Assembly (NCBI GenBank): GCA_039029315.1
Contig: JBCCGK010000097.1
Coordinates: 1 to 44,826 of the forward strand
Source: JBCCCJ01 sp039029315
Lineage (GTDB): Bacteria > Bacteroidota > Bacteroidia > J057
Direction: 5' to 3'
DNA length: 44,826 bases
Shown here: in pieces, positions 1 to 8,572 of the stretch
How positions within the stretch are numbered: position 1 is the stretch's first letter
Layout of the letters: the number at the start of each line of letters is the position of its first letter
Made by a program: the position numbers and the translations under genes
Notes under the pieces: generated by a model
Seen by the model: only the letters and a program-made list of their open reading frames with translations
Databases searched by the model: none
Told to the model about the DNA's origin: nothing

Positions 1-20
1 AAAATTGTCTCCCTCCTTAA

Positions 21-310
21 GGGGACACATTTATATTTGACAATCATCTTCCACCCTCTCGCTCTCCCGCCAGCAGGAGACATCAGCCCACAAGGCCAGG
101 AATCAACGATTTCCCCCTTTGGAGGGGGCTGGGGGAGGAACAAGATCCTACAATTTAATTGTATCCCCTTAAGTATTTGGACAACATTAGGGTTGATTTT
201 GGGTATAAGGGAAATAGGGGATATACTGGCTTGATTGGTAAGATTTCTCCCTTTCTACACAGTCCATTTCCCCTATGCCCACTATTTCCCTCACAAAAAA
301 ATGTGTCCCC
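21..310. repeat. Dispersed intergenic repeat, copy A (MITE-like, longest copy)
   Basis: This gene-free stretch begins with GGGGACACAT (21-30) and ends with ATGTGTCCCC (301-310), a perfect 10-bp terminal inverted repeat. Bases 36-116 recur almost unchanged at 8207-8287, bases 171-250 recur at 11057-11135, and the right end (about 260-319) recurs at both places. It therefore looks like the full-length member of a small non-coding repeat family. It also holds a short C/G-rich hairpin near 113-127. No plausible gene was seen in bases 1-320. Confidence 0.7.
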
Positions 311-320
311 CTACTTATTC

Positions 321-3300
321 CTAGCCACTCGAAATCTCAGATTTCAGTTCCTCAGACAATTGTGCAGCTATTTGATGATAAATGGCATGAAAAGTGATGG
401 TTCCCTCTTCTTCTGGCTGATCCAATAACACCCTTACAAATGCGTCTATTCCTATTTGTTGCAGTACTTTGTACAAGGTAACAGCACCTTTGTTCATTTC
501 AAGATAGTCAGTACCATCTGCGTACAATAGGGGAGGTTCTTGATTGGGTTCATTATTCCGATCTTTGGCATAAGCATCCATCTTTTTTTCAATAATCTGC
601 TTTGCCGCTTCGCTTCCCAGTACATGTTCCACAAAAGACAATCCCAAAGCTTCCGGCAGCGCTACAGCCAGCATGTCAGCCCCTTGGACATCAGCGATTG
701 ACAGATGCTGCTGCACCCATAGTTGTGCAATCCCACTCCCAATGGTCTGGTAGATATAGGCTTTTTCTTTGAGGCCTTTGGTATCAGCCACCCATCCTTC
801 TTTTTCGGATAAGGCAATTGAATTCGGAAACACATACCTATCTTCTTGCCATTTGTGCACCTCAACCAATCGGATTTCTTCCAGCTCTTCTATGCCCAAT
901 ATCTCATCCATGTATTGAATTCCTTTCTTCAAGGCATCATGATATAACTCAAGGTTGAAGGTGTGGCTGGGATTGTGAAGAATAGAATAAGAGACAGGAG
1001 AGGCTGTCCCTTCTGCCACAGCATAGCTAGCAGAACCAATATGCCAATCAAAGGGAGTGGCTTTGTCAATGCTAAACTGATACACATTACGCTCCCCTTC
1101 TGCTTTACTTAACAATATTCCGGGAGCAAAAGGAACCTGATCCTTATGGGTACTGATGGTAATTGTTCCCGTGACCTTCATGGCATCGGAGGCATAGATA
1201 TTTCTTTCTAAGGCAGCTTGATCTTCGACATCTGCCATGCGAGAATCTAATTTCTCTAATCCCTGTGCCAGCCTAAGCCTGTTCTTCTCTAATTCGACCT
1301 CAGAATCATATCCGATTGTGGGCAGAAAATCCTTGATGCTGCCCAGCGAACCATCAAAGGTCAAATCAGCCTGAAAATCACTCTGTGAAATTCCAACATA
1401 TTGCTTGTTTGCTTCTATGGATAAGCGAAAGCTACTATCACCTTTGATGGTTTCCGGGATGACATAAAAGGACAGGTTCTGTTCAGTATCTTCTTTACTT
1501 GTTGAGAGCGATTGTCCATTCAGGGAGATTGCTCGTACGTCTACAAAATCGGGCCAGTTCAATATGAGGGTATCCACAAGAGGATTGCTCAGTCGAGCCT
1601 CCATTTGATATTCAGCTTTTCGCATTGAAGGGAAAAGATCGAGACTAAGATCTACATGCTCATAAAGTGGTTGACCCGTTGCTGCTAAATATTGATACGT
1701 TTTTTCATACTCGGCATCTAGTCTTTCCTGATCCTCCTCTGCGGTAAAATTGCCATTTCTGTAGGCATGCGTATTGATGTAAGAAAAAAGGCTGATGAAA
1801 GCTGCGAAACAGCCCACCAATACCCCTTTTGCCACCCAAGAAAGCTGTTTGTTTGTGAGAGATAATCGACCCGCCCATCTTTTGTCTGCTCCCCTTCTCC
1901 ACACCCAAATTCCCAGTAACAGAAAGCTGATGGCCAATGCTAGCCACATGAAAAAGAACCAATTGGCTGATGTTTGGAAAATGCCATAGCCACTGATATC
2001 AGAATAATCTTCGATTCCTGGAGTCAGGGCATATCCATACTTCAATTGCTCCATGAGTCCCATATCAAAGGAGATGATCAGGAATAAAAATATCCCAACA
2101 GACAAGATATGGGTGAGGAGTCGATTCGAAGTCAGAGAGGCCAGGACAAATGTCAAGGAAGTATACAAGACAAAATTCAAAAATCCCCACCTGTACAGAA
2201 GCAAGTCTTCTGCAAACCTTCCTACATCGATATAGGCTGCTCCCCCCAACAGGACCTGTGTGAAGATCGACATGGCGATAAATGACAAACTCAATACAAA
2301 GGACAATCCTATAATGGCAACGAACTTGGATACTTGTGTGACCCAGGTAGGAACGGGAAGGGAATCTGTAATTTGCCAGATATTGATGGTTTTGTCTTTG
2401 AAAAAGAGTTCTCCTGCCCATATGATTACAAGCATCGTTACGAATACGCCCCACTGTAATCTAAAATAGGTCATATTGCTGCTGATGGGGACCTCTTTCC
2501 CTATGTAATAGTGTGCATTCCAGGTCATGTTCTGGAGGAATACCATCAGAAGCACAATACCCAGGATGATCTTAAAGTGAAGCGGCCGGACGATATTCAA
2601 AAATTCGACCTTGCTGAGCGTCCATAGTTTTTTGATGAAATGTCCAGTGGTGAATGCCCTGTTTACGGTAGGAATAAACACAGACTCTGAAGAGCGAATG
2701 AAATGCTTTTCTTTTACCTTCCTGGACTTGTCTATTCCTGCTTGAATAAAATATTTGAAGGAAAATCTCCTGTAAGTCACAAGGAATAACAGCATGGCCA
2801 GCCCGCCCCACAACAGTCTATTCTGCAAAATGTAGCCAGAAAGCGGGAAGTAATCGTTGTTCTTCTGTATAGGGGTGAGCAAATCAGAATAATACTGCGC
2901 TGCGACATATCCGCCGGGGTCTCCAAGGATATATCCTACATACTCATTGGCTCCTCCTGTTTCGTAAGAGGTCTGCGCGATCAGGAACAAAATGACCACC
3001 AGAAAAACAGCCAGATATCCTGTTGCAGCCCGTCTGGTGATAACTACTGAGAAAAACACCAGGGATACATAGAAAAACAAGTTGGGAATGGTGAATAAAA
3101 CCCATCCATGCAACATCTGTCCCCAAGGCGTAGGGCCAAATTGATGGCTTTCGCCAATGCCGGAAAATGGCACCAGAATATGCCCCACGATCAGCCCCGT
3201 ACTGATGATGACCAGATACAAAAAAGCTGCGATAAATCTTCCAAGGAAGAATTTCTTTTCACTAATGGGCATGGCATACACCCAGCCAGCAGTCTTATAC

Positions 3301-3551
3301 TGAATGTCTTTGTAGAGCACTCCTCCCGTCACGATCGCGATGATGATCACCATCAACATGCCCATACCGGCAAAATTCCGGTAGAAGATGCTGGGGGCAT
3401 TCATCAGCACTTGCTCATTGATGAAATAATCAAAAGATCCTTTTGTATACCAAATGCCCTGAAATACGAGCATCAGAAAAAAAATAACAGATATCCAGCT
3501 GGCCAGACGCTGTTTCAGTTCGCTGTTGATGATAGATAGGACGGTTCTCAT
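321..3551 (-). CDS. ABC-2 type permease fused to a degenerate M1 aminopeptidase-like domain
   Basis: This 1076-residue inner-membrane protein contains two ABC-2 membrane blocks, roughly residues 15-270 and 310-600, each with about six hydrophobic segments. A large periplasmic C-terminal part follows (about 610-1076) and resembles the M1 metallopeptidase domain of the Bacteroidota 'ABC permease/M1 aminopeptidase' family. In that family the zinc site reads HEVAHQWW followed by a MLSE glutamate. Here the matching stretch is GSGIAQLWV and then ADMLAVALPEA, so both the HExxH motif and the second glutamate are lost and the domain should not bind zinc or cleave peptides. It starts directly after the upstream ATPase gene ends, so the two form one transporter. 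The operon is headed by a TonB receptor. The substrate is not evident. Confidence 0.85.
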   Translation of the reverse strand: MRTVLSIINSELKQRLASWISVIFFLMLVFQGIWYTKGSFDYFINEQVLMNAPSIFYRNFAGMGMLMVIIIAIVTGGVLYKDIQYKTAGWVYAMPISEKKFFLGRFIAAFLYLVIISTGLIVGHILVPFSGIGESHQFGPTPWGQMLHGWVLFTIPNLFFYVSLVFFSVVITRRAATGYLAVFLVVILFLIAQTSYETGGANEYVGYILGDPGGYVAAQYYSDLLTPIQKNNDYFPLSGYILQNRLLWGGLAMLLFLVTYRRFSFKYFIQAGIDKSRKVKEKHFIRSSESVFIPTVNRAFTTGHFIKKLWTLSKVEFLNIVRPLHFKIILGIVLLMVFLQNMTWNAHYYIGKEVPISSNMTYFRLQWGVFVTMLVIIWAGELFFKDKTINIWQITDSLPVPTWVTQVSKFVAIIGLSFVLSLSFIAMSIFTQVLLGGAAYIDVGRFAEDLLLYRWGFLNFVLYTSLTFVLASLTSNRLLTHILSVGIFLFLIISFDMGLMEQLKYGYALTPGIEDYSDISGYGIFQTSANWFFFMWLALAISFLLLGIWVWRRGADKRWAGRLSLTNKQLSWVAKGVLVGCFAAFISLFSYINTHAYRNGNFTAEEDQERLDAEYEKTYQYLAATGQPLYEHVDLSLDLFPSMRKAEYQMEARLSNPLVDTLILNWPDFVDVRAISLNGQSLSTSKEDTEQNLSFYVIPETIKGDSSFRLSIEANKQYVGISQSDFQADLTFDGSLGSIKDFLPTIGYDSEVELEKNRLRLAQGLEKLDSRMADVEDQAALERNIYASDAMKVTGTITISTHKDQVPFAPGILLSKAEGERNVYQFSIDKATPFDWHIGSASYAVAEGTASPVSYSILHNPSHTFNLELYHDALKKGIQYMDEILGIEELEEIRLVEVHKWQEDRYVFPNSIALSEKEGWVADTKGLKEKAYIYQTIGSGIAQLWVQQHLSIADVQGADMLAVALPEALGLSFVEHVLGSEAAKQIIEKKMDAYAKDRNNEPNQEPPLLYADGTDYLEMNKGAVTLYKVLQQIGIDAFVRVLLDQPEEEGTITFHAIYHQIAAQLSEELKSEISSG

Positions 3552-4421
3552 TTACACTTCGCTTAATAGTTTGAAATAGGCATCCTCCAAGGTGGGAGAT
3601 TTAGGCTTCAGGTGAAGAGCCGAAGGCTCGTCCTCAAAAATCGTGATCATCATCTTTCCTGAAAAGAATCGATGTGAGATGACATTGTAGGTTTCCTGAT
3701 AGCGTGCCAACTCTTCTTTGGAGATCGGCATTTCATACAGTTGTCCTTCCAGGGCATGTTCTATTTCATTGGGTTTTCCTGTCATCAGCACTTGTCCACT
3801 GCCAATGATCGCCATATCCGTGCAAAGGGTGCTAACATCTTCCACAATATGGGTAGAGAGGATGACGACAGCATCTTCCCCTAATTCTGAAAGCAGGTTA
3901 TAAAACCGATTGCGCTCCATGGGGTCTAAACCGGCAGTAGGTTCGTCTACGATGATGAGTTGGGGATTTCCAATGAGGGCTTGGGCAATCCCAAATCGCT
4001 GCTTCATCCCACCAGAATATCCGCTCAGTTTTTTATCGCGTACCTCATAGAGATTTACTCTTTGGAGCAGGGCTTTTACTAATTCCTCTCGCTCCCTTTT
4101 ATTCACTACGCCTTTCATATCAGCGATATGTAGGAGTAATTCTTGCGCCGTAACATTGGGATATACTCCAAACTCTTGGGGTAAATAGCCCAGTACTTTC
4201 CTGAGTTCTTCGGCTTGTTTCGCGACATTTATATCATTGAAATGAATGCTGCCTTCATCCGCATCTTGTAAGGTCGCGATGGTCCGCATAAGGGTGCTTT
4301 TGCCAGAGCCGTTTTGGCCGAGTAGACCAAACATCCCCTGACCGATTGTCAGTGAGACATTTCGCAATGCCTGTACGCCATTGGAGTAGGTCTTAGATAG
4401 ATTCTTTATTTCTAATTTCAT
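3552..4421 (-). CDS. ABC transporter ATP-binding protein
   Basis: This is a 289-residue cytoplasmic ATPase that powers the permease encoded immediately downstream. It shows Walker A GQNGSGKST near residue 37, a Q-loop (LPQEFGVYP), the signature LSGYSGGMKQR near residue 133, Walker B LIIVDEPTAGLD and the switch histidine in STHIVED. The order and spacing are normal for the ABC-2 (CcmA-like) subfamily, and the length is usual. Only 31 bases separate it from the TonB receptor gene upstream, so the receptor, ATPase and permease are probably cotranscribed. The substrate cannot be read from an ATPase. Confidence 0.95.
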   Translation of the reverse strand: MKLEIKNLSKTYSNGVQALRNVSLTIGQGMFGLLGQNGSGKSTLMRTIATLQDADEGSIHFNDINVAKQAEELRKVLGYLPQEFGVYPNVTAQELLLHIADMKGVVNKREREELVKALLQRVNLYEVRDKKLSGYSGGMKQRFGIAQALIGNPQLIIVDEPTAGLDPMERNRFYNLLSELGEDAVVILSTHIVEDVSTLCTDMAIIGSGQVLMTGKPNEIEHALEGQLYEMPISKEELARYQETYNVISHRFFSGKMMITIFEDEPSALHLKPKSPTLEDAYFKLLSEV

Positions 4422-4452
4422 TGGTGATATCTTTTCGCTATTGGAAGATTGA

Positions 4453-6864
4453 TCAAAATTTAGCTGTTATGGAACTGCCTACAGTCCTTGGCAAACCATA
4501 ACTCGCAAATCCACCCGATCCTCCTACTCCATATCCATAGCCATAATAAATCTGGTCATTCATATTCTGCCCCCAAAAAGCAAATTCCAGATTGGGGTGT
4601 CCGATGATTACCCGGGTATTTAACAGCCCCACATATGGCTGAGACAACTGATTCTGTGCGTCAAAAAATATTTCTGAATAAAACTGATAATCGATTGAAA
4701 AGGCGAATCTCCACTTTTCTGAAATGTCTGTATTGAAGTTTAAGCCAATGCTTCCATTCCATTCTGGAGATACGATCTGTCTGTTGCCATCATTGACGAT
4801 TTCCTCAGCTGTGAAGAAATTAAAGGTGGTATAGTCTGTGAACTCTGCATCCAGCCAGCCAATATTGGCACTAAGACTAAGGCCTGGTGCCAAGACATAT
4901 TCGGATTCCAATTCGACCCCCAGGTTTCTTGAATTGCCAAGGTTTTCTACACCGAAAGCAAAATTGGTGAGGTCCAAAATGGTGAATAGCTGTTGGCCGG
5001 TGTAGGTGCTGTAGAAGGCCGTAAGATTGAGCTTAACCCTGTTGTTCCACAACTTATTCTTGCTTCCGATCTCATAGTTCCAGCTGAATTCAGGTCCGAA
5101 GGTGGCGAGTGTTGGATCATTGATAAAGGGATTCACTCCACCAGGTCTGTATCCCCTGGCAGCATTCGCATAGAGCAGAGACCTTTCACTAGGCCGAAAG
5201 GCGAGATTGACCTTTGGAGACAATGCATCAAAAGTCGTCTCAAGTTCAAAGCTGGATGGAATGGCACCCAAGGCAGCAAATTCAAAAGCTTCCCCATTTC
5301 TTGTATAGAATTGCTCTTCTTCCAGGGCACTTGTCTCTCCTTCATAGCGCAATCCAAGAGTAAGTGTTAGATTGTCCCTGAGATTATAAGCTGCTTCTCC
5401 AAAAATAGAGAAGCCTGTTTGCGTAACTACATTGTCATTGGTTTGAGAGTATGGATACAAAGCCCCAATTTCTGGCGTGGGAGCGAAAAAGGCGTTATCA
5501 GCCCCATTAGACAATTCTGTCAAGCCCTCTTCCCTCACCCTGTAGAGAAATAATCCTCCCAACCAGGAAAATGGACCATCATTCGTGGATCGAAGTCTGA
5601 ACTCCTGACTCAGGGTCAGAGTATTCCCATCTCCTCGTGCTGCTTCCTGGATGTCAAACGGTGAGAAGTCAAAATCGTCGCTTGCTCTTTTCCTATCGCT
5701 CAGCTGTACAGCAGATATGGCATCAAAAGCGAAAGATTCTCCTTGATAAGAAGCCTTGAAGGCATTGTTGATATTTGTTACGCTATAGTCCCCAATCGCG
5801 TTTTGATTGATTTCATAAGGATGATTGCTTCTGAGGGAGTCAAGGTGCCCAGGTGCGACTTCAAAGCCTCCTACGAAGGCGTAAGCTGTATTCTGCCGAT
5901 CTTCCATCGAAGCGTTCAATGTGAGTGCCCATTGGGTTGATGGCAAATAGGTAAGTCTGAGGTTGCCGGAATATACCTCTCTGCCCAATACCTGAGTTGA
6001 ATCAAATAGATTCTGAACATATCCATCTCGTGCCGTCGCACCGCCACTCAATCTGATAAACAGTTTGTCCTTGACCAATGGGGCAGAGATACCAGCCTGA
6101 AAATCATATTGATTCAAATTTCCATATCCAGCAGACACATAGCCTTTGAGCTCATTGGTGGGGCGCTTGGAGACAATATTCATCACACCACCGATAGAAT
6201 TCCGGCCATACAAGGTGCCTTGAGGCCCTTTGAGCACTTCGATTCGTTCGATATCGCCAAAATAGGAGGGAAAAGAAGAGATATTGTAAAAAGGGACATC
6301 ATCCACATAGACCCCAATGATGGGGCTGTCATCAATGGTTACAACACCTCTTGTAGATACCAGGGGAAACCATGCGCCTCCATCATCAAATGTCAGGAAG
6401 TTGGGCGAAATCCTCCCGATCTGGTTGATATTCGAGATTTGTAAAGATTTCACTTCTTTGGCATCTACTGCCGTCACAGAGAGGGGCACATTCTGCAAAG
6501 CTTCTGATCGCTTCTCAGCCGTGACCATGATGGTCTCTAGTTCGAGGTTGTTCGTAGAGCAGCTAATCCTTATTCGCGTGAATTCCCCCGCCCTGATCTC
6601 TACCTCTTGTTTTGTTGGTAAATAGCCAATATAATTTGATGTGAGAGAATAGGTGCCTGCGGGAATATCAGCGATGTGAAACGAACCATATTCATTTGAA
6701 ATGGTCGCATAGGCTTTGTCTCCGACAAAGATCGTAGCGCCGATTAAGGCTTCTCCATTTTCGTCAGCAATGGTACCAGCAAGCGTTCCTGTGTTGGATT
6801 GTGCAGAAATATTTGTAAAAAAACTGCTGCCAAATATTAGGAAAAGAAAATAGCTGTATTTCAT
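4453..6864 (-). CDS. TonB-dependent receptor, siderophore-receptor type
   Basis: This 803-residue outer-membrane receptor starts with a signal peptide ending near FTNISAQS. A carboxypeptidase-regulatory-like domain follows (about 25-105; GTLAGTIADENGEALIGATI). Next come a plug domain (about 125-235, including IERIEVLKGPQGTLYGRNSI) and a long beta-barrel ending in a C-terminal phenylalanine (SITAKF), the usual outer-membrane insertion signal. The plug and barrel style resembles FyuA/FepA-type siderophore receptors. It is the first gene of a minus-strand operon with the ABC ATPase and permease, and is divergent from a PchR-like AraC regulator, an arrangement typical of ligand-inducible metal-chelate uptake. 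A 19-bp palindrome at 6941-6959 lies in the shared promoter. The ligand (iron, zinc or another chelate) is inferred, not shown. Confidence 0.92.
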   Translation of the reverse strand: MKYSYFLFLIFGSSFFTNISAQSNTGTLAGTIADENGEALIGATIFVGDKAYATISNEYGSFHIADIPAGTYSLTSNYIGYLPTKQEVEIRAGEFTRIRISCSTNNLELETIMVTAEKRSEALQNVPLSVTAVDAKEVKSLQISNINQIGRISPNFLTFDDGGAWFPLVSTRGVVTIDDSPIIGVYVDDVPFYNISSFPSYFGDIERIEVLKGPQGTLYGRNSIGGVMNIVSKRPTNELKGYVSAGYGNLNQYDFQAGISAPLVKDKLFIRLSGGATARDGYVQNLFDSTQVLGREVYSGNLRLTYLPSTQWALTLNASMEDRQNTAYAFVGGFEVAPGHLDSLRSNHPYEINQNAIGDYSVTNINNAFKASYQGESFAFDAISAVQLSDRKRASDDFDFSPFDIQEAARGDGNTLTLSQEFRLRSTNDGPFSWLGGLFLYRVREEGLTELSNGADNAFFAPTPEIGALYPYSQTNDNVVTQTGFSIFGEAAYNLRDNLTLTLGLRYEGETSALEEEQFYTRNGEAFEFAALGAIPSSFELETTFDALSPKVNLAFRPSERSLLYANAARGYRPGGVNPFINDPTLATFGPEFSWNYEIGSKNKLWNNRVKLNLTAFYSTYTGQQLFTILDLTNFAFGVENLGNSRNLGVELESEYVLAPGLSLSANIGWLDAEFTDYTTFNFFTAEEIVNDGNRQIVSPEWNGSIGLNFNTDISEKWRFAFSIDYQFYSEIFFDAQNQLSQPYVGLLNTRVIIGHPNLEFAFWGQNMNDQIYYGYGYGVGGSGGFASYGLPRTVGSSITAKF

Positions 6865-6940
6865 AAATCAGATCATTTTGAAGCAGGGAAGCTGTGATAG
6901 CAGTTAACTTTTTGTCATTAGTCTAAATAAAAAGAGCATA

Positions 6941-6959
6941 TTTGCAATAGTGTTGCAAA
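6941..6959. promoter_or_regulatory. Palindromic operator candidate between TonB receptor and AraC gene
   Basis: TTTGCAATAGTGTTGCAAA is an inverted repeat with 7-bp arms. Viewed as a 7-1-7 site (TGCAATA-G-TGTTGCA) it has the geometry typical of Fur-superfamily operators. It lies in the 150-bp divergent promoter region, 77 bp upstream of the receptor start codon. The same sequence in reverse orientation occurs at 16471-16489 and a close relative at 16510-16526, so it is probably a shared regulator site rather than chance. Confidence 0.6.
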
Positions 6960-7014
6960 TACGAAAATTTATCATAAGACTTGACTACGGGAGCCGGAAT
7001 AAAACATACGCGAA

Positions 7015-8001
7015 ATGAAAATACGTCTCTGTCAGAATGATTTAATGGATATCCTTTTGGAAACAAGTTATCCGAGCAATTTTGCTTCGGAAGATCCGTG
7101 CGGACTGACAGAGCGATATTATTCAGCAGAAATTCTAGGAGGAAAGGGAAGCTATTACGAAATATTCCTGGAGAACATCCATATTGGCTATGGCGATTTG
7201 ATTATGAATAGCTTAACCGAGCTGATATTTGAATCAGATATGGAGACGGTGGAAATGCATTTTGCATTATCAGGAGATGTGACTACACGCGATATGGCAA
7301 GCAATCGGAGCTATGATTTTAGCAAAAACCAACACAATATCATCTATGCATCCAATTTTAAAGGAAATGCCCAATTTCCAGCCTGCCAGGACCTCAAAAT
7401 TTTCGAAGTAAATTTACTCCCAGGTTTTTTCAAACGCTTTTTACCGAAAGAGGAAAGGATAATCCTCCGATTCTTACGTTCACTGGATCGAGGAGAATCC
7501 AGTCTATTGAGTCCTGTCAACTATCCTATCACTCCAGCCATGCATCATTTGATCCATGAGATTATCCACAGCAAACGAAAGGGGATTTTCAAACGGATAT
7601 TTCTGGAAGCAAAGGTCACAGAGCTCCTTCTGTTGCAAATCGAACAAATGACCCAACGGATGAATCCTCAGATTTCCAGAATGAAACCTGTGGAAGTGGA
7701 CCGAATGCATGCAATAAGGGATTATCTCTTAGCGCATTTATCCGATCCCCATACCATCCACGAATTGGCCAATAAATTTGGGACCAATGAATACGCATTG
7801 AAAACAGGATTTAAGACCGTTTTTGGTTCCAGTGTATTCAATTTCTGGAATGCTGCAAAAATGAATTATGCTAAGAAAATGTTACTGGAAGGGGAACTCA
7901 CGGTTAGTGAAGTGTCCGATAACATTGGATACAAACATCCACAACATTTTAGCACTGCTTTCAAAAAGAGATTTGGCTATTCTCCTGGGAAACTTCGATA
8001 A
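7015..8001 (+). CDS. AraC-family transcriptional regulator, PchR-like
   Basis: This is a 328-residue cytoplasmic DNA-binding protein. The C-terminal AraC domain (about 228-328) has two helix-turn-helix units: IHELANKFGTNEYALKTGFK and then VSEVSDNIGYKHPQHFSTAF, followed by the conserved KKRFGYSPGKLR tail. The N-terminal part (ETVEMHFALSGDV, HNIIYAS, VNLLPGFFKRFLP) matches what I know of PchR-type siderophore-responsive regulators of Bacteroidota. It is divergent from the receptor operon, which it most likely activates when the cognate ligand is present. The start codon ATG at 7015 gives a usual family length. The effector is unknown. Confidence 0.9.
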   Translation: MKIRLCQNDLMDILLETSYPSNFASEDPCGLTERYYSAEILGGKGSYYEIFLENIHIGYGDLIMNSLTELIFESDMETVEMHFALSGDVTTRDMASNRSYDFSKNQHNIIYASNFKGNAQFPACQDLKIFEVNLLPGFFKRFLPKEERIILRFLRSLDRGESSLLSPVNYPITPAMHHLIHEIIHSKRKGIFKRIFLEAKVTELLLLQIEQMTQRMNPQISRMKPVEVDRMHAIRDYLLAHLSDPHTIHELANKFGTNEYALKTGFKTVFGSSVFNFWNAAKMNYAKKMLLEGELTVSEVSDNIGYKHPQHFSTAFKKRFGYSPGKLR

Positions 8002-8023
8002 ATACCTAAGTTCAGAGTAAGTA

Positions 8024-8185
8024 AGAGACTGTTTGAGTTTTGTTTATGGAATTTGTTTAGGTCATTTTTTTGACCTTCAAGGCGGAAAAACCGGAATGTA
8101 GCAGAGCTACATGAGGATTTTTTCAACGCAGAAGGGCGAAAAAAGGGGCATAACAAAACCATAGGATAATATTCAAACAGTCTCT
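8024..8185. mobile_element. MITE with 13-bp perfect terminal inverted repeats
   Basis: A 162-bp non-coding element is bounded by AGAGACTGTTTGA (8024-8036) and its exact reverse complement TCAAACAGTCTCT (8173-8185). If the ends are taken as GAGACTG...CAGTCTC, a TAA triplet flanks both sides, which would be a TNA-type target duplication as made by IS5/IS1031-like elements (inference). An internal hairpin (TGTAGCAGAGCTACA, 8097-8111) is present. It has no coding capacity and would need a transposase in trans. It sits just after the AraC gene and directly before repeat copy B. Confidence 0.7.
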
Positions 8186-8206
8186 AAGGAGGTTGACAAA
8201 TTTACC

Positions 8207-8342
8207 TTTGACAATCATCTTCCACCCTCTCGCTCTCCCGCCAGCAGGAGACATCAACCCACAAGGCCAGAAATCAACAATTTCTCCCTCATTTCCCCTA
8301 TGCCCATTGTATCCCTCACAAATCAATGTGTCCCCTTACTTA
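8207..8342. repeat. Dispersed intergenic repeat, copy B (internally deleted)
   Basis: Bases 8207-8287 match 36-116 of copy A with only a few changes, and 8288-8342 match the right end of copy A (TTTCCCCTATGCCC ... ATGTGTCCCC). The middle of copy A, about 117-258, is missing, and the left terminal GGGGACACAT is also gone. It is located between the MITE and the promoter of the DUF4856 operon. No gene lies between 8002 and 8572. Confidence 0.7.
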
Positions 8343-8417
8343 CCTGATCTTTTCCTGCCAGAACCTCTGTTTTATTCAAAATGTTGACCGCTCTGCATAT
8401 CCGAATTGGGTAACAAT

Positions 8418-8454
8418 CCAGGATTCCAGGATTCCAGGATTCCAGGATTCCAGG
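8418..8454. repeat. Tandem octamer repeat CCAGGATT x 4.6
   Basis: Four exact head-to-tail copies of CCAGGATT run from 8418 to 8449, followed by CCAGG. It is a simple-sequence tract of the kind prone to slippage. It lies about 55 bp upstream of the presumed -7 element of the DUF4856/imelysin operon, so copy-number change could alter promoter spacing upstream of the core promoter. No coding role is seen. Confidence 0.85.
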
Positions 8455-8484
8455 AAAAAATATTCCCATTTAGCTTAATTTTAA

Positions 8485-8515
8485 TTAGATTAATTCTAAA
8501 CAACGATTATATTTG
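8485..8515 (+). promoter_or_regulatory. Promoter with Fur-like box ahead of the iron-uptake locus
   Basis: TATATTTG at 8508-8515 fits the Bacteroidota -7 element TAnnTTTG. Directly upstream, TTAGATTAATTCTAA (8485-8499) is a 7-1-7 inverted repeat with one mismatched pair (TTAGATT / ATTCTAA). This is the shape of a Fur operator and is placed to block RNA polymerase. The genes downstream (DUF4856, imelysin) are iron-linked families, which supports but does not prove Fur control. Confidence 0.5.
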
Positions 8516-8572
8516 CGCTGTCTTACATACAGAAACCTTTACTCTTTAAATACATTAAACAATTATCACAGT

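Noticed and set aside
321..3551. Active M1 aminopeptidase
   Set aside because: The HExxH and downstream Glu positions are occupied by GSGIAQ and AVAL, so no zinc site can form.
8418..8454. CRISPR-like array in the CCAGGATT repeats
   Set aside because: The units are eight bases and contiguous, without spacers; it is a simple tandem repeat.
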